A stretch of DNA of 64,000 nt. Origin: Bacteroidales bacterium (lineage in GTDB: Bacteria; Bacteroidota; Bacteroidia; Bacteroidales; UBA3663). The DNA is taken from the NCBI GenBank assembly GCA_017548545.1, contig JAFYZW010000120.1:1-64000 (forward strand). Direction: 5' to 3'. Every line of letters starts with the position of its first letter. The first letter of the stretch is position 1. Positions 25,660 to 36,478 of the stretch are shown piece by piece. The notes beneath the pieces were generated by a model. It did no database searches and had not been told where the DNA came from. It saw only the letters and a list, made by a program, of their open reading frames with translations. The translations under genes and the position numbers were made by a program.

Positions 25660-28503
25660 ATGGAATACAACTTCAGAGAAATCGAGCCGCGCTGGCAGGC
25701 TCAGTGGGTCAAAGATCGGACCTACCAGGTCGAGATCGACCACAAGAAGCCCAAGTACTACGTGCTCGACATGTTCCCCTATCCATCGGGGGCAGGTCTC
25801 CACGTAGGACACCCCCTGGGCTACATCGCATCAGACATCTTCTCGCGTTACAAGCGCCTCTGTGGCTTCAACGTGCTACACCCAATGGGCTACGATGCCT
25901 ACGGACTACCGGCCGAACAGTATGCCATCCAGACTGGACAGCACCCGGCCATCACCACTGAGAAGAACATTGCACGCTACCGCGAACAGCTCGACCGCAT
26001 CGGCTTCTGCTTCGACTGGAACCGTGAGGTGCGTACCTGCGACCCAGGTTACTACAAGTGGACACAGTGGGCCTTTGCGCAGATGTTCGAGGCATATTAC
26101 GACAACGAGACACAAAAGGCCAAGCCTATTGCCGACCTGATTGCACGTTTCGAAGCCAATGGAAGCAAGGGGCTTGACGCCGCATGCACCACCGAGCTCA
26201 ACTTCACAGCCGAAACTTGGAAGGCCATGAGCGAGGTGGAGAAGCAGCAGACGCTGATGAACTACCGCATTGCCTATCTGGGTGAGACGATGGTGAACTG
26301 GTGTCCGGCATTGGGTACCGTGCTGGCCAACGACGAGGTTGTGAACGGCGTGAGCGAACGCGGCGGCTATCCCGTCGAGCAGAAACTCATGCGCCAGTGG
26401 TGCCTCCGCGTGTCGGCTTACGCTCAACGTCTACTCGACGGTCTGGAGACCATCGACTGGACTTACGCTCTTAAAGAGACTCAGCGCAACTGGATAGGAC
26501 GCTCAGAAGGCACCGAGGCACAGTTCAAGGTAGTGCCTAACGACAACCCGCAGACGCTAACCGCCGACGGCAAACCCCTCGAGTTCACCATCTTCACCAC
26601 TCGCGCCGATACGATGTTCGGCGTCACCTTCATGGTGCTCGCTCCCGAGAGCGAATATGTGCAGATGGTAACCACACCTGACCACATGGCTGAGGTGGAG
26701 GCTTACCTCGACAAGTGCAAGCACAAGACCGAACTGGAGCGTCAGGCCGGACACGAGGTGACTGGCGTCTTCAGCGGAGCCTACGCTATCAATCCCATCA
26801 CTGGTGACGAGATACCCATCTGGATTGCCGAATACGTACTCGCAGGCTACGGAACGGGTGCCATCATGGCTGTGCCAGCCCACGACTCGCGCGACTGGGC
26901 ATTTGCCAAGCACTTTAACCTGCCCATCATCCCGCTCATTGAGGGCGACTATGACCTCAACGAAGGTTCATTCGATGCCAAGGAAGGCATCATGAAGAAC
27001 TCGTCGAACGCCGAACTCAGCCTCGACGGCCTCTGCGTCAAGGACTCTATCGAAGCCATGAAGCAGTATGTAACCCGCAAGGGACTGGGACGCGTGAAGG
27101 TAAACTATCGCCTGCGCGACGCCATCTTCAGCCGCCAGCGTTATTGGGGCGAACCCTTCCCCATCTACTACAAGGAAGGCATGCCTTACGTGCTACCCAA
27201 AGAGTGCCTGCCACTCCAGCTGCCTGAGGTGAAGGACTTCAAACCCACCTCGACTGGTGAGCCGCCGCTCGGCAACGCACAGATCTGGGCATGGGACGAG
27301 GTCAACAAGAAAGTGGTTGATAAGGCGTTGATTGACAACAAGACCGTCTTCCCACTCGAACTCTGCACCATGCCAGGCTTCGCAGGTTCGTCAGCCTACT
27401 ATACCCGCTACACAGACCCGCACAACAACGAAGCACTCGTCAGCCGCGAGGCCAACGAGTACTGGGACAATGTCGATCTCTACCTCGGCGGTTCGGAGCA
27501 CGCCACGGGACACCTCATCTACAGCCGCTTCTGGAACAAGTTCCTCAAGGACTGGGGTGTTGTAAAGAGCGAGGAGCCTTTCAAGAAGCTCATCAACCAA
27601 GGCATGATACAGGGTAGCAGCCGTTTTGCACTACGCGTAAAGGGCACACAGAAGTACGTCAGTGCCGACATAGCAGCACAATATGGCGAGACCGACCCCA
27701 TCCATGTGGATGTGAACTTCGTCAACGGTCTGGAGATGGATGTCGAGAAGTTCCACGCATGGACACCCGAGTTCAAAGATGTGGAGGTGATCTGCAATGC
27801 CGATGGCAAGTTCATCACCACCTCGGCCGTAGAGAAGATGTCGAAGTCGAAGTACAACGTTGTCAATCCCGACGACATCTGCGAGAAGTACGGCGCCGAC
27901 ACGCTGCGCCTCTACGAGATGTTCCTCGGCCCCATCGAGCAATCGAAGCCTTGGGATACCGCTGGCATCGACGGCGCCTTCCGCTTCCTCAAGAAGTTCT
28001 GGAACCTCTTCCAAGATGTGAACGAACAGGAGCCTACAGCCGACAACCTGAAGTCTCTCCACAAACTCATCAAGAAGGTGACGGGCGACATAGAGCAGTT
28101 CTCGTACAACACCGCTATCTCTGCCTTCATGGTTGCTGTGAACGAGCTCACCCAACAGAAATGCGGATGCAAGGCCATCCTCGAGCAACTAGTGGTGCTC
28201 ATTGCTCCATTCGCTCCACACATCGCAGAGGAACTCTGGCACCAGCTTGGCAACAACACTACCGTTTGTGATGCACAGTGGCCCAAGTGCGAAGAGAAAT
28301 ATCTTGTCGAGAGCACCATCAAGTACCCAGTACAAATTGGTGGCAAGATGCGCTTCACCATCGACCTTCCCGCCGACGCCAACGCCGACGAGGTGCAGGC
28401 CGCAGTCCTCGCCCACCCCGATGCCCAAAAGTGGATTGCAGGCAAGACCATCCGTAAGTTCATTTTCGTCCCCAAGAAGATCGTGAATGTAGTCGCCAAC
28501 TAA
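25660..28503 (+). CDS. leuS: Leucyl-tRNA synthetase
   Basis: A 947-residue class I aminoacyl-tRNA synthetase that charges tRNA-Leu in the cytoplasm. The HIGH motif is HVGH (48-51) in [14 protein letters not shown]. The CP1 editing domain covers about 230-440, with [21 protein letters not shown]. The signature KMSKS starts near residue 726 in [10 protein letters not shown]. The C-terminal domain ends in [17 protein letters not shown]. The region around 640-700 ([20 protein letters not shown]) carries the extra segment usual in Bacteroidetes LeuRS. A hairpin at 28531-28559 ends the unit. Confidence 0.96.
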   Translation: MEYNFREIEPRWQAQWVKDRTYQVEIDHKKPKYYVLDMFPYPSGAGLHVGHPLGYIASDIFSRYKRLCGFNVLHPMGYDAYGLPAEQYAIQTGQHPAITTEKNIARYREQLDRIGFCFDWNREVRTCDPGYYKWTQWAFAQMFEAYYDNETQKAKPIADLIARFEANGSKGLDAACTTELNFTAETWKAMSEVEKQQTLMNYRIAYLGETMVNWCPALGTVLANDEVVNGVSERGGYPVEQKLMRQWCLRVSAYAQRLLDGLETIDWTYALKETQRNWIGRSEGTEAQFKVVPNDNPQTLTADGKPLEFTIFTTRADTMFGVTFMVLAPESEYVQMVTTPDHMAEVEAYLDKCKHKTELERQAGHEVTGVFSGAYAINPITGDEIPIWIAEYVLAGYGTGAIMAVPAHDSRDWAFAKHFNLPIIPLIEGDYDLNEGSFDAKEGIMKNSSNAELSLDGLCVKDSIEAMKQYVTRKGLGRVKVNYRLRDAIFSRQRYWGEPFPIYYKEGMPYVLPKECLPLQLPEVKDFKPTSTGEPPLGNAQIWAWDEVNKKVVDKALIDNKTVFPLELCTMPGFAGSSAYYTRYTDPHNNEALVSREANEYWDNVDLYLGGSEHATGHLIYSRFWNKFLKDWGVVKSEEPFKKLINQGMIQGSSRFALRVKGTQKYVSADIAAQYGETDPIHVDVNFVNGLEMDVEKFHAWTPEFKDVEVICNADGKFITTSAVEKMSKSKYNVVNPDDICEKYGADTLRLYEMFLGPIEQSKPWDTAGIDGAFRFLKKFWNLFQDVNEQEPTADNLKSLHKLIKKVTGDIEQFSYNTAISAFMVAVNELTQQKCGCKAILEQLVVLIAPFAPHIAEELWHQLGNNTTVCDAQWPKCEEKYLVESTIKYPVQIGGKMRFTIDLPADANADEVQAAVLAHPDAQKWIAGKTIRKFIFVPKKIVNVVAN

Positions 28504-28530
28504 GCGTTATACATTATATATATAATAATA

Positions 28531-28559
28531 CAGGCTGCGAGCGGAATGCTTGCAGCCTG
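28531..28559. terminator. Convergent hairpin terminator between leuS and asnS
   Basis: CAGGCTGCGAGC (28531-28542) pairs with GCTTGCAGCCTG (28548-28559), with one G-T pair, around the loop GGAAT. It lies between two convergent stop codons. Confidence 0.75.
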
Positions 28560-28583
28560 CATTATTATTGTCTTGTCAGCTCT

Positions 28584-30008
28584 TTAGAACTCTGCCGACT
28601 TGGGAGTACGGGGGAACGGAATGACGTCGCGGATGTTCTGCATACCGGTAACGAAAAGGATGAGACGCTCGAAGCCGAGGCCGAAACCTGCGTGTGGGCA
28701 GGAACCGAAGCGACGGGTATCGAGATACCACCACATGTCCTTCATCGGGATGTGACGAGTAGTAATCTCATTCATGAGCTTGTCGTAGTTCTCCTCACGT
28801 ACCGAACCACCGATAATCTCGCCAATCTGCGGGAAGAGGACGTCGGTACCCTGTACGGTCTCCTCCATCTCCTCGCCATTGAAGACAGGACGTTTGTCAT
28901 CAATCTTCATGTAGAATGACTTGATCTTCTTCGGATAGTTGGTCATGATGACGGGCTTCTTGAAATATTCCTCGACAAGGAAACGCTCGTGTTCGGAAGC
29001 GAGGTCGTCGCCCCAGTTGCAGGGGAACTCGAACTTGCGTCCATCCTTAATAGCCTGCTGAAGGATCTCGATGCCCTTGGTGTAGGGAAGGTGTACGAAA
29101 CTATCCTTCAACACACCTTCGAGACGCTCGATAAGAGTGGGGTCGATGAGTTTGTTGAGGAACTCGAGCTCCTCGCGGCAGTTATCAAGTGCCCAGCGTA
29201 CGCAGTGCTTGATGAAGTCCTCTTCGAGTGCCATCAGGTCATCCATGTCGTAGAAGGCTACTTCAGGCTCAATCATCCAGAACTCGGCCAAATGGCGCGG
29301 TGTGTTGGAGTTCTCGGCACGGAAAGTGGGACCGAAGGTGTAGATCTGGCCCAATGCCGTGGCGCCCAACTCGCCTTCGAGCTGACCGGAAACGGTGAGC
29401 GAGGTCATCTTGCCGAAGAAGTCGTCATCATAGATGATGGAGCCGTTCTCGTCTTTCTTCAGGTCGTAAAGGTTCTTGGTGGTCACCTGGAACATCTGAC
29501 CTGCTCCTTCGCAGTCGCTGGCAGTGATGAGCGGCGAGTGGAAGTAATAGAAGCCATGCTCGTGGAAATACTGATGGATGGCGATAGCCATGTTGTGACG
29601 GATGCGAAGGATGCAGCCAAAGAGGTTGGTGCGGGGACGCAGATGCGCCTTCTCGCGCAGGAACTCCATCGAATGACCCTTTTTCTGCAAAGGGTATTCA
29701 TTGGGATCGCAGTCGCCGAGCACTTCGATGTCGCGTGCTTGGATCTCGCACTTCTGGTTGCCTCCCTGACTGGCCACAAGCTGACCTACGACCTTGAGGC
29801 AAGCACCCGTAGTGATGCGCTTGAAGAGGGCTTCGTCGAACTTGGCAACATCAGCAACAACCTGCACACCCGACACGCATGAGCCGTCGTTGAGTGCAAT
29901 GAACTTGACGATCTTGTTGCCACGCATCGAACGCACCCATCCACACACGGTGACTTCACGATCGAGGACCTCTGACTTCAGGAGGCCTTTTATGATTTCT
30001 CTTTTCAT
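28584..30008 (-). CDS. asnS: Asparaginyl-tRNA synthetase
   Basis: A 474-residue class II synthetase charging tRNA-Asn. The N-terminal OB-fold anticodon-binding domain covers about 1-110 ([20 protein letters not shown]). The catalytic core shows motif 2 around [21 protein letters not shown] (about 230-250) and motif 3 [10 protein letters not shown] near 448. The substitution of Asn/Asp recognition residues and the overall length fit AsnRS rather than AspRS. It is the last gene of a minus-strand group purB - pseudouridine synthase - asnS, separated from the synthase gene by a hairpin at 30027-30050. Confidence 0.95.
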   Translation of the reverse strand: MKREIIKGLLKSEVLDREVTVCGWVRSMRGNKIVKFIALNDGSCVSGVQVVADVAKFDEALFKRITTGACLKVVGQLVASQGGNQKCEIQARDIEVLGDCDPNEYPLQKKGHSMEFLREKAHLRPRTNLFGCILRIRHNMAIAIHQYFHEHGFYYFHSPLITASDCEGAGQMFQVTTKNLYDLKKDENGSIIYDDDFFGKMTSLTVSGQLEGELGATALGQIYTFGPTFRAENSNTPRHLAEFWMIEPEVAFYDMDDLMALEEDFIKHCVRWALDNCREELEFLNKLIDPTLIERLEGVLKDSFVHLPYTKGIEILQQAIKDGRKFEFPCNWGDDLASEHERFLVEEYFKKPVIMTNYPKKIKSFYMKIDDKRPVFNGEEMEETVQGTDVLFPQIGEIIGGSVREENYDKLMNEITTRHIPMKDMWWYLDTRRFGSCPHAGFGLGFERLILFVTGMQNIRDVIPFPRTPKSAEF

Positions 30009-30026
30009 TGTTTATTAAATGTAGTA

Positions 30027-30050
30027 GAAGGGCACTTTTCAATGCCCTTC
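30027..30050 (-). terminator. Hairpin between the pseudouridine synthase gene and asnS
   Basis: GAAGGGCA (30027-30034) pairs with TGCCCTTC (30043-30050) around an eight-base loop. It lies in the 50-base gap between two minus-strand genes and may separate or attenuate transcription into asnS. Confidence 0.55.
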
Positions 30051-30058
30051 AGTGATAA

Positions 30059-31657
30059 TTATTCGAAAGCACCCATCTTGAGCATGCTGACCTCCTGCTG
30101 GGTGAGGTGACGCCAACGTCCGCGTGGCAGATTCTTCTTGGTAAGACCTGCAAAGTAAACGCGGTCGAGCTTTACTACGCGATAACCGAGGTGCTCGAAG
30201 ATACGGCGTACAATACGATTCTTGCCCGAGTGGATCTCGATGCCCACCTGGTTCTTGTCCTCCTCGTTGGCGTAGGCAATTGCATCGGCGTGGATGGGAC
30301 CATCATCGAGCTCGATGCCTGCTGCGATGCGGGCGAGGTCGGTCTCGGCCACGTCCTTGTCGAGCCATACGTGGTAGATCTTCTTCTTGATATACTTTGG
30401 ATGGGTGAGCTTAGAGGCGAGGTCACCATCATTGGTGAGGAGCAATACACCTGTGGTATTGCGATCGAGACGACCAACGGGATAGATGCGCTCATGGCTG
30501 GCATTGCGGACGAGATCCATGACGGTCTGACGACCCTGTGGGTCATCGCTGGTAGTAACGGTGTCCTTCGGCTTGTTGAGGAGGACATATACCTTACGCT
30601 CCAGGCTTACCGGCTGGTCGTTGAAGGTCACCTGATCCTTACGGGTCACCTTGGTACCAAGTTCGGTAACAACTACGCCATTTACCTTGACAGCACCGGC
30701 TGCGATGTGCTCGTCGGCCTCACGACGCGAGCAGACACCTGCATTGGCAAGGTACTTGTTGAGACGCAGCTCCTCGTTCGGATCGACAATAGCCTCAACG
30801 TACTCTACTGGACGATGTGGGTTGTAGCCCTGATGCTTGCGATTGGGTTTCTGCTTCTGAGGACGACCGTAGCCACCCTGCTGAGGACGGCCGTAGCCAC
30901 CCTGCTGGGGACGACCATAGGCACCTGGGCGGCCATAACCACCTTGCTGAGGACGGCCGTAGCCACCTTGTGGACGGCCATAACCGCCCTGCTGAGGACG
31001 GCTGTATCCACCTTGTGGACGGCCATAACCGCCCTGCTGAGGACGCTGATAGCCGCGTGGCTGGTAGCCACCCTGTGGCTGATAGGAGGGCATATAACCT
31101 CCCTCCTGGGATTGCTGAGTATCCTGTGGCTTGCCTTCCTGTGGCTCACCCTGCGGCTGCTGATAGCCTTGGTTCTCGTTGTAGCGAGTATATCCGTTGT
31201 TGGGGCGCTGAGGACGCTGGTAGCTCTGGTAACCGCCTTGTTCGCCTTCCTGGTTGTAGCGACGATAGCCACCCTGAGGACGCTGTGGGCGCTGATAGCC
31301 CTGATAACCGCCTTGTGGACGTTGGTAAGCGCCCTGCTGATAGCCGCCCTCATTTTCCTGTGGACGCTGATAGCCGTCGGGTTCCTGCATGGGACGCTGG
31401 TAGCCGCCTCCACGCTGATAGCCACCACCGCGCTGATAGCCGCCTCCACGCTGGTAGCCACCAGCTCGACCATATCCGCTATAATCGTTGGCGCCACCGC
31501 GCTGATAAGAATTACGTGACTGTGGATCAAAGGTTGCTGCGTTGCCGAAGCGGCTCTCGCCGATACGTGGACGACGCTTTGGTGCCTGTGCTGCACCTTC
31601 GGGATTTGCATTACCCTCTTGTGGGGTGTTTGCCTGTGGATTCTGATTTTCTTCCAT
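30059..31657 (-). CDS. RluB/RsuA-family pseudouridine synthase with long Gly/Gln/Arg/Tyr-rich N-terminus
   Basis: A 532-residue protein. The C-terminal 240 residues are an rRNA pseudouridine synthase: an S4 RNA-binding domain ([20 protein letters not shown]), then the catalytic region with [21 protein letters not shown], in which the Asp of GRLDRNT is the catalytic residue, and [18 protein letters not shown]. By family it most likely modifies 23S rRNA (RluB type). The N-terminal 280 residues are low-complexity, built from repeats such as [19 protein letters not shown] and YQRGGG. Such RGG-like tails bind RNA in other proteins; here the role is inference. The gene lies two bases behind purB on the same strand. 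Confidence 0.9.
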   Translation of the reverse strand: MEENQNPQANTPQEGNANPEGAAQAPKRRPRIGESRFGNAATFDPQSRNSYQRGGANDYSGYGRAGGYQRGGGYQRGGGYQRGGGYQRPMQEPDGYQRPQENEGGYQQGAYQRPQGGYQGYQRPQRPQGGYRRYNQEGEQGGYQSYQRPQRPNNGYTRYNENQGYQQPQGEPQEGKPQDTQQSQEGGYMPSYQPQGGYQPRGYQRPQQGGYGRPQGGYSRPQQGGYGRPQGGYGRPQQGGYGRPGAYGRPQQGGYGRPQQGGYGRPQKQKPNRKHQGYNPHRPVEYVEAIVDPNEELRLNKYLANAGVCSRREADEHIAAGAVKVNGVVVTELGTKVTRKDQVTFNDQPVSLERKVYVLLNKPKDTVTTSDDPQGRQTVMDLVRNASHERIYPVGRLDRNTTGVLLLTNDGDLASKLTHPKYIKKKIYHVWLDKDVAETDLARIAAGIELDDGPIHADAIAYANEEDKNQVGIEIHSGKNRIVRRIFEHLGYRVVKLDRVYFAGLTKKNLPRGRWRHLTQQEVSMLKMGAFE

Positions 31658-31659
31658 AA

Positions 31660-33009
31660 TTAAATTCCTGTGTAGTTAGATGGAGAAAGCGCATGCAACT
31701 CTGCTTTCACTGACTCCGATACGTTTAATGATTCTATAAAATTAGCAATGGTTTGTTCGTTCATACCCGTATTCACACGGGTCAAAGCCTTTAGAGTCTC
31801 GTAGGGCTTTGGATAACCTTCGCGACGAAGGATGGTCTGAATGCCTTCGGCCACAACGGCCCAGGCATTGTCGAGGTCACGACGGATGGCAGTCTCGTTG
31901 AGCAATAGTTTACCGAGTCCCTTTCTGGTGGAAGCCAGGGCTATAAGAGTATGTCCCATGGGGACACCCACATTTCGCAGGACTGTCGAGTCGGTAAGGT
32001 CGCGCTGCAGTCGGCTGACGGGCAACTTGTTGGCCAGATGCTCAAGGATGGCATTGGCAATGCCAAGGTTACCTTCGGAATTCTCGTAGTCGATAGGATT
32101 GACTTTATGAGGCATAGCGCTTGAACCCACCTCACCAGCCTTGATCTGCTGCTTGAAATACTCCATCGAGATGTACTGCCAGAAATCGCGGTCGAGGTCG
32201 AGAAGGACCACGTTGATGCGACGCATAGCATCGAAAAGGGCTGCAAGATTGTCGTAATTGGAAATCTGAGTGGTCCACTCCTCACGTTCGATACCCAGAC
32301 GCTCTCTGAGGAAACGGTTGCCGAAGGCGCGCCAGTCACGATCGGGATAAGCAATGTGATGGGCATTGAAGTTGCCAGTAGCACCACCGAACTTGCCGCT
32401 GATCTTCACCTGACGAAGAATCTCGAGTTGCTGGTTCAGACGATAGACAAAGACCATCACCTCCTTGCCAAGACGAGTGGGAGAAGCAGGTTGTCCGTGC
32501 GTGCGAGCAAGCATGGGGATGTCCTTCCAATCCTCGGCATAGCGAGCAAGGATATCGATGACCTCCTGAAGGGCGGGGATATAGACATCGTAGATGGCCT
32601 CCTTAATCGACATGGGCACCGAAGTGTTGTTGATGTCCTGGCTGGTGAGACCAAAATGGATAAACTCCTTATACTTCTCAAGGCCGAGGCGGTCGAACTC
32701 CTCCTTGAGGAGGTATTCTACAGCTTTCACATCATGATTGGTCACCTTCTCGATGTCCTTTACACGTTGTGCCTCAACTGGAGTAAAGTTACGGTAAATG
32801 TCGCGGAGACGATCAAAAATACTGCGATCGACATCGGTCAATTGAGGCAAAGGAAGTTCGCAGAGTGCAATGAAGTATTCGACTTCGACACGAACGCGAT
32901 ACTTGATAAGGGCAAATTCGGAGAAATAATTGCTCAGGACCTCCGTCTTGGAATGATAACGTCCATCGATAGGCGAGACAGCCGTCAGTGGACTGAATGA
33001 AAATTCCAT
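31660..33009 (-). CDS. purB: Adenylosuccinate lyase
   Basis: A 449-residue enzyme of the fumarase/aspartase superfamily that acts twice in purine synthesis, releasing fumarate from SAICAR and from adenylosuccinate. The superfamily signature [20 protein letters not shown] (about 290-310) contains the catalytic flexible loop Ser. The N-terminal [18 protein letters not shown] and the TSQDINNTS segment are typical of the PurB subgroup shared with E. coli. The pseudouridine synthase gene follows by two bases. No promoter element could be fixed upstream. Confidence 0.95.
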   Translation of the reverse strand: MEFSFSPLTAVSPIDGRYHSKTEVLSNYFSEFALIKYRVRVEVEYFIALCELPLPQLTDVDRSIFDRLRDIYRNFTPVEAQRVKDIEKVTNHDVKAVEYLLKEEFDRLGLEKYKEFIHFGLTSQDINNTSVPMSIKEAIYDVYIPALQEVIDILARYAEDWKDIPMLARTHGQPASPTRLGKEVMVFVYRLNQQLEILRQVKISGKFGGATGNFNAHHIAYPDRDWRAFGNRFLRERLGIEREEWTTQISNYDNLAALFDAMRRINVVLLDLDRDFWQYISMEYFKQQIKAGEVGSSAMPHKVNPIDYENSEGNLGIANAILEHLANKLPVSRLQRDLTDSTVLRNVGVPMGHTLIALASTRKGLGKLLLNETAIRRDLDNAWAVVAEGIQTILRREGYPKPYETLKALTRVNTGMNEQTIANFIESLNVSESVKAELHALSPSNYTGI

Positions 33010-33075
33010 TTGTTGAATAATAGTGGAGTAAAAATGGGAATAAAAGGGTTATTAATGGGCAGTTAAAATAGTCGC

Positions 33076-33756
33076 TTATTTCCAGAAATGGAATCCCACG
33101 TTGAACATAAGTGCACTCACCCTAGCTGTACTGCCATCGATGACATCGTACCAAACACCGGGCATGTAATCAACACCGAGGGAAAGATGATGCCAATCGT
33201 ATCCTATTCCGACCATGGGCCCGAAGTCCCAATTCTCGGCATCGCCGTATGAACCGACGATGCGTGAAGCGAAGGCACCTGCATCGAGCGAGATACGGCT
33301 CTTGTAAGTCAAGGGAATGAAGTAGCGATACTTACCAACGACCATTACCTCGTTTATGTGAATCTGTTCGGTTAGGTCGTGACGTATCTGCTTACCATAT
33401 CCAAGACCGAGGTCATTGTAAAAGATCTTCTCGCCTCCAAACTGCGCATAACCTGCGCTCACGCGAAAACCGTGGTGCTTTTTCTTGTTATAGTCCCATG
33501 AGAAACTGAAAGCATAGGAATCACGAGTGTTCTGATAGGCTCCTGTACGACCAAAGCTTGACTCAGTAAAACGGTCACGTGCCAACCAGCTGTGTACATA
33601 TCCAGCCGACACGGTGAAGGAGTTTCCATAAAAGTAGTTGATGGCACGCGCTTCACGCTTAGCCTGTTCCTTTTTTGTGAATCGTTGAGCGAAAGATGGC
33701 ATCGCAACAACCAACATGAAAATAATAAGTAGAACCGATCTCTTATTGATATACAT
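33076..33756 (-). CDS. Small outer-membrane beta-barrel-like protein
   Basis: About 226 residues. The signal peptide MYINKRSVLLIIFMLVVAMP ends at SFAQ. The mature part begins with a basic helix (RFTKKEQAKREARAI) and continues as alternating aromatic/hydrophobic strands (FTVSAGYVHSWLARD, YAFSFSWDYNKKKHHGFRVS, KYRYFIPLTYKSRISLDAGA), ending in FHFWK, which suggests an eight-strand barrel. No specific family is recognised. The longest frame begins with TTG at 33825, inside a TATCTTTG promoter, so the ATG at 33756 that opens the signal peptide was chosen. Confidence 0.75.
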   Translation of the reverse strand: MYINKRSVLLIIFMLVVAMPSFAQRFTKKEQAKREARAINYFYGNSFTVSAGYVHSWLARDRFTESSFGRTGAYQNTRDSYAFSFSWDYNKKKHHGFRVSAGYAQFGGEKIFYNDLGLGYGKQIRHDLTEQIHINEVMVVGKYRYFIPLTYKSRISLDAGAFASRIVGSYGDAENWDFGPMVGIGYDWHHLSLGVDYMPGVWYDVIDGSTARVSALMFNVGFHFWK

Positions 33757-33822
33757 ATAAATCACACTTGAAATGATAGACAACCTGCTGCTCAAAAATA
33801 ATATATATTTTAAATGTGGGCG

Positions 33823-33830
33823 CAAAGATA
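33823..33830 (-). promoter_or_regulatory. -7 promoter element for the barrel gene
   Basis: The minus strand reads TATCTTTG followed by CGCCC, an exact TAnnTTTG match, 66 bases upstream of the ATG at 33756. Confidence 0.7.
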
Positions 33831-33995
33831 GTAATTTTTCAGTCAGGTTGCAAATCCTAAGGGGTCTTTTAACTTACTATAACCCCATAATAGGGACTAA
33901 TGGCATTTTGTGTTTACAAAAACGCGCAAAGACTCACGCCTCTGCGCGTTCTGCATGTTGTTCGTTGTAAAATGTTGCAGCAGCCGGATACCTGA

Positions 33996-34199
33996 TCACT
34001 TGCCGCCACCAATCTTGTCAGCTGACTTGCCACCAAAGATGTTCAAAAGAACACCAGCAACAACGAGTACAAAGCAAACGGCAAGAATAACGGTATTAAG
34101 ACTAGCATCCTGAAGTGCTTCAGTATAGAAACTGATAGCCAGAACTACGACAACGATAAGGATGAGGATTGAACCTCCATACTGCTTAAGAGCTCTCAT
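33996..34199 (-). CDS. Small two-helix membrane protein of unknown function
   Basis: A 67-residue protein. Two hydrophobic helices, GSILILIVVVVLAISFY (about 9-26) and TVILAVCFVLVVAGVLLNIF (about 37-56), are joined by a short acidic loop, with a Gly/Lys-rich tail GGKSADKIGGGK. Small proteins of this shape are common in Prevotella genomes, but I know of no function. The frame is open further upstream to 34322, but the residues there are Phe-rich junk running through the leader; ATG at 34199 (MRALKQYGG) is the sensible start. A near-consensus promoter word lies at about 34250-34257. Confidence 0.7.
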   Translation of the reverse strand: MRALKQYGGSILILIVVVVLAISFYTEALQDASLNTVILAVCFVLVVAGVLLNIFGGKSADKIGGGK

Positions 34200-34321
34200 A
34201 ATGTATTGTTTTGTGTTTTTAAAATGTATTTCCGACTTATATTTTGGGGCAAAGTAACAAAAAAAATCAATATGTTGGTCAAAAAAACCGAAAAAAATGC
34301 TTGTTTTAACGAAAAAAAGCA

Positions 34322-34329
34322 TATATTTG
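34322..34329 (+). promoter_or_regulatory. -7 promoter element for the plsC-like gene
   Basis: TATATTTG matches TAnnTTTG and lies 81 bases upstream of the ATG at 34411. Confidence 0.6.
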
Positions 34330-34410
34330 CCCCGAAAATACTAAAAACAGCGATTTTTTCAGCAAATTATTGACAAAAATGGCGGCTCAACTCTGAGCCA
34401 AATCCTTTAT

Positions 34411-35151
34411 ATGAAGATATTGTATTTCATTTATCAATGGCTGGTCTTTGTGCCACTTCTGATCATTCTATCCATTTTAGCCTCGATCGCCACAATCCTG
34501 GGATGCTGGCTAGGAAACCGCAATTTCTGGGGTTATTGGCCAGGTGTCATCTGGGCACGATGTATCATCAGACTATCGCTATGTCCGGTGACCGTCGAAG
34601 GTCGCGAGAACATTGACAAGGACACCGAGTACGTCTTTGTGGCCAACCATCAGGGCGCGTTCGACATCTTCCTCCTCTTCGGGTTCCTGGGACACGACTT
34701 CCGCTGGATGTTGCGCAAGGGACTTCGCAAGATCATTTTCGTAGGCACAGCCTGCGAACGTGCTGGGCATATCTTCGTCGATTCGCATGGAACTACAGGC
34801 ATGATGCATACCATACGTCAGGCTTTGGCCACGCTGAAGGAAGGACACTCGCTCATCATCTTCCCCGAAGGCACACGTTCGAATGATGGACATCTCGGCA
34901 CCTTCAAGAAAGGCGCTTTTACATTGGCTGCCATGCTCAAAGTGCCTGTAGTACCCATCACCATCGAAGGGCCCTACAAGGTGATGCAGAAAGGGTCGTG
35001 GCTCATTCATCCGCATCATCTGAAGCTCACCATCCACCAACCGCTCGATCCCGTTTCGCGAAAGGAAGGCACCGATGCCGGCGTGGATCGTCTGCTCCAC
35101 GAATCACAGCGCGTCATCGCCGAATCGTTGGGCGAGCCTGTGCAGAAATAA
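34411..35151 (+). CDS. plsC: 1-acyl-sn-glycerol-3-phosphate acyltransferase
   Basis: A 246-residue membrane enzyme that acylates lysophosphatidic acid to phosphatidic acid at the inner membrane. One or two N-terminal helices (about 5-50) precede the acyltransferase domain. Motif I HX4D is VANHQGAFDIF (about 76-86), motif III is IIFPEGTRSNDG (about 150), and VPVVPITIEGPY (about 178) matches motif IV. The length is standard. It is followed after 30 bases by a PP2C-like gene on the same strand. A broader lyso-lipid substrate cannot be excluded. Confidence 0.9.
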   Translation: MKILYFIYQWLVFVPLLIILSILASIATILGCWLGNRNFWGYWPGVIWARCIIRLSLCPVTVEGRENIDKDTEYVFVANHQGAFDIFLLFGFLGHDFRWMLRKGLRKIIFVGTACERAGHIFVDSHGTTGMMHTIRQALATLKEGHSLIIFPEGTRSNDGHLGTFKKGAFTLAAMLKVPVVPITIEGPYKVMQKGSWLIHPHHLKLTIHQPLDPVSRKEGTDAGVDRLLHESQRVIAESLGEPVQK

Positions 35152-35181
35152 GTTTCCGAGTTCGAAGAACAAGGTTCTGGA

Positions 35182-36003
35182 ATGCCAATGAAGATCATTG
35201 AGCAATATACCGAAGGAAAGTCCGCCACTACCCCATCGGAAGATGCCGTAGTGGTGACTGCGTCTTATGCAGCAGTCATCGACGGAGCGACACCCAAGAC
35301 TACCTTCCGTTATCCGGGTGGAGAGACTCCAGGACACCTTGCTGCACGGTTGCTGAGTGATGCTGTGCGCTCCCTGCCTCCTGACATTGATGCAGAAGAA
35401 TGTACTACAAGATTGACCAAGGCTCTGCACCAAGACAATGTGTCGCCTTCCAATCGACCAATCGCTTCGATGGTCATCTATTCCGAATCACGACGCGAAG
35501 TGTGGATGATTGGAGATTGTCAATTTGGTTACATCGACGGGGAAAACAGTTTTCGCACAGTGACGAACACCAAACTTATCGACAAGGTACTTTCGGAATG
35601 GAGGCGAGACATTATACTAAGCTATCTGGACCGAGGCTGCATGACTGCAGAAGAGATAGCTGCTGACGATCCCGGAAGGCGCATCATCCAGCACATCATC
35701 ACCCACCAGGTGCGCTATCAGAATGCCAAAACGCCGAACCGCTTCAACTACACAATGCTGGATGGAGAACCCATTCCAAGACATTTCATCAAAGTATTCC
35801 CACTCCCTGCAGAGGTGCATAAGCTCGTCCTCGCCACCGACGGTTATCCTGTATTGATGCAGAGCCTTAAGGAATCGGAGAAGATACTCCTCCGCATGTT
35901 GCAGGAAGACCCACTTTGCATCGGACCCTTGCTCGCCACCAAAGGTGTGCAGCCAGGCAACAAGAGTAACGATGACCGCACATATTTGAGACTGGAAATA
36001 TGA
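35182..36003 (+). CDS. PP2C-like phosphatase family protein
   Basis: A 273-residue protein resembling PPM/PP2C serine/threonine phosphatases. EDAVVV (about 20) and AAVIDGAT (about 30-37) correspond to the two N-terminal metal-site motifs, VWMIGDCQFGYI (about 110) to the central GD motif, and LVLATDGYPVLM (about 221) to the late DG motif. Several canonical residues are relaxed, so catalysis is plausible but not assured. It lacks membrane segments. Its stop overlaps the start of an HTH protein by four bases (ATGA), implying coupled translation and possibly a shared regulatory role. ATG at 35188 is an alternative start. Confidence 0.72.
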   Translation: MPMKIIEQYTEGKSATTPSEDAVVVTASYAAVIDGATPKTTFRYPGGETPGHLAARLLSDAVRSLPPDIDAEECTTRLTKALHQDNVSPSNRPIASMVIYSESRREVWMIGDCQFGYIDGENSFRTVTNTKLIDKVLSEWRRDIILSYLDRGCMTAEEIAADDPGRRIIQHIITHQVRYQNAKTPNRFNYTMLDGEPIPRHFIKVFPLPAEVHKLVLATDGYPVLMQSLKESEKILLRMLQEDPLCIGPLLATKGVQPGNKSNDDRTYLRLEI

Positions 36004-36410
36004 AAACCAAGAAAGAAACGACCGAAACACCTCCCATACTCGTCAGGCTGCAGCAGTTCATGGATCACGAGAAACTCACGGCCTATCAGGTCAACAAGGA
36101 TTCGGGGCTGTGCAAGGGGCTCCTCATCAATGCGTTTACCAATCAGCGGGGACTCACGACATCTACTCTCGAAGCCATCCTCAACGCTTATCCCCAACTC
36201 AATGCCAACTGGCTCATCGTGGGGCGAGGAGAGATGCTCAATCCCGAACCTGACGCCGCCGTTCCACCTTCAGTGACCGAGAAACATATCCAAAACTTGG
36301 ATGAATTGAAGAAGCAATGCGTCGAGATGATCGAGACGATACATCAGATGAAGAAGAAAGAACAGGAGGATGCCGACACTCGCTTGATCGACAGCCTGCT
36401 AAAAGGATAA
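36000..36410 (+). CDS. Helix-turn-helix transcriptional regulator-like protein
   Basis: A 136-residue protein. Residues 12-80 (ILVRLQQFMDHEKLTAYQVN, then LEAILNAYPQLNANWLIVGRGEML) follow the pattern of short Bacteroidetes XRE-like HTH proteins, which typically end the domain with AYPxLNxxWLxxGxGxM. A C-terminal charged helix (95-130) may form a coiled coil for dimerisation. It overlaps the PP2C-like gene by four bases. DNA targets are unknown. A 16-bp hairpin at 36418-36458 ends the unit. Confidence 0.68.
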   Translation: MKTKKETTETPPILVRLQQFMDHEKLTAYQVNKDSGLCKGLLINAFTNQRGLTTSTLEAILNAYPQLNANWLIVGRGEMLNPEPDAAVPPSVTEKHIQNLDELKKQCVEMIETIHQMKKKEQEDADTRLIDSLLKG

Positions 36411-36417
36411 AACATGA

Positions 36418-36458
36418 TTTCGGGGGCTTTCCATAAGAGAAGTGGAAAGCCCCCGAAA
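36418..36458. terminator. Convergent 16-bp stem terminator
   Basis: TTTCGGGGGCTTTCCA (36418-36433) pairs perfectly with TGGAAAGCCCCCGAAA (36443-36458). It lies between the HTH gene and the convergent fucO gene. Confidence 0.85.
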
Positions 36459-36478
36459 CTCTTTGAAATAGACCTTTT

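Noticed and set aside
30107..31519. Long open frame opposite the pseudouridine synthase gene (470 codons)
   Set aside because: Created by the repetitive Gly/Gln/Arg coding sequence; the product is Leu/Thr/Ala junk.
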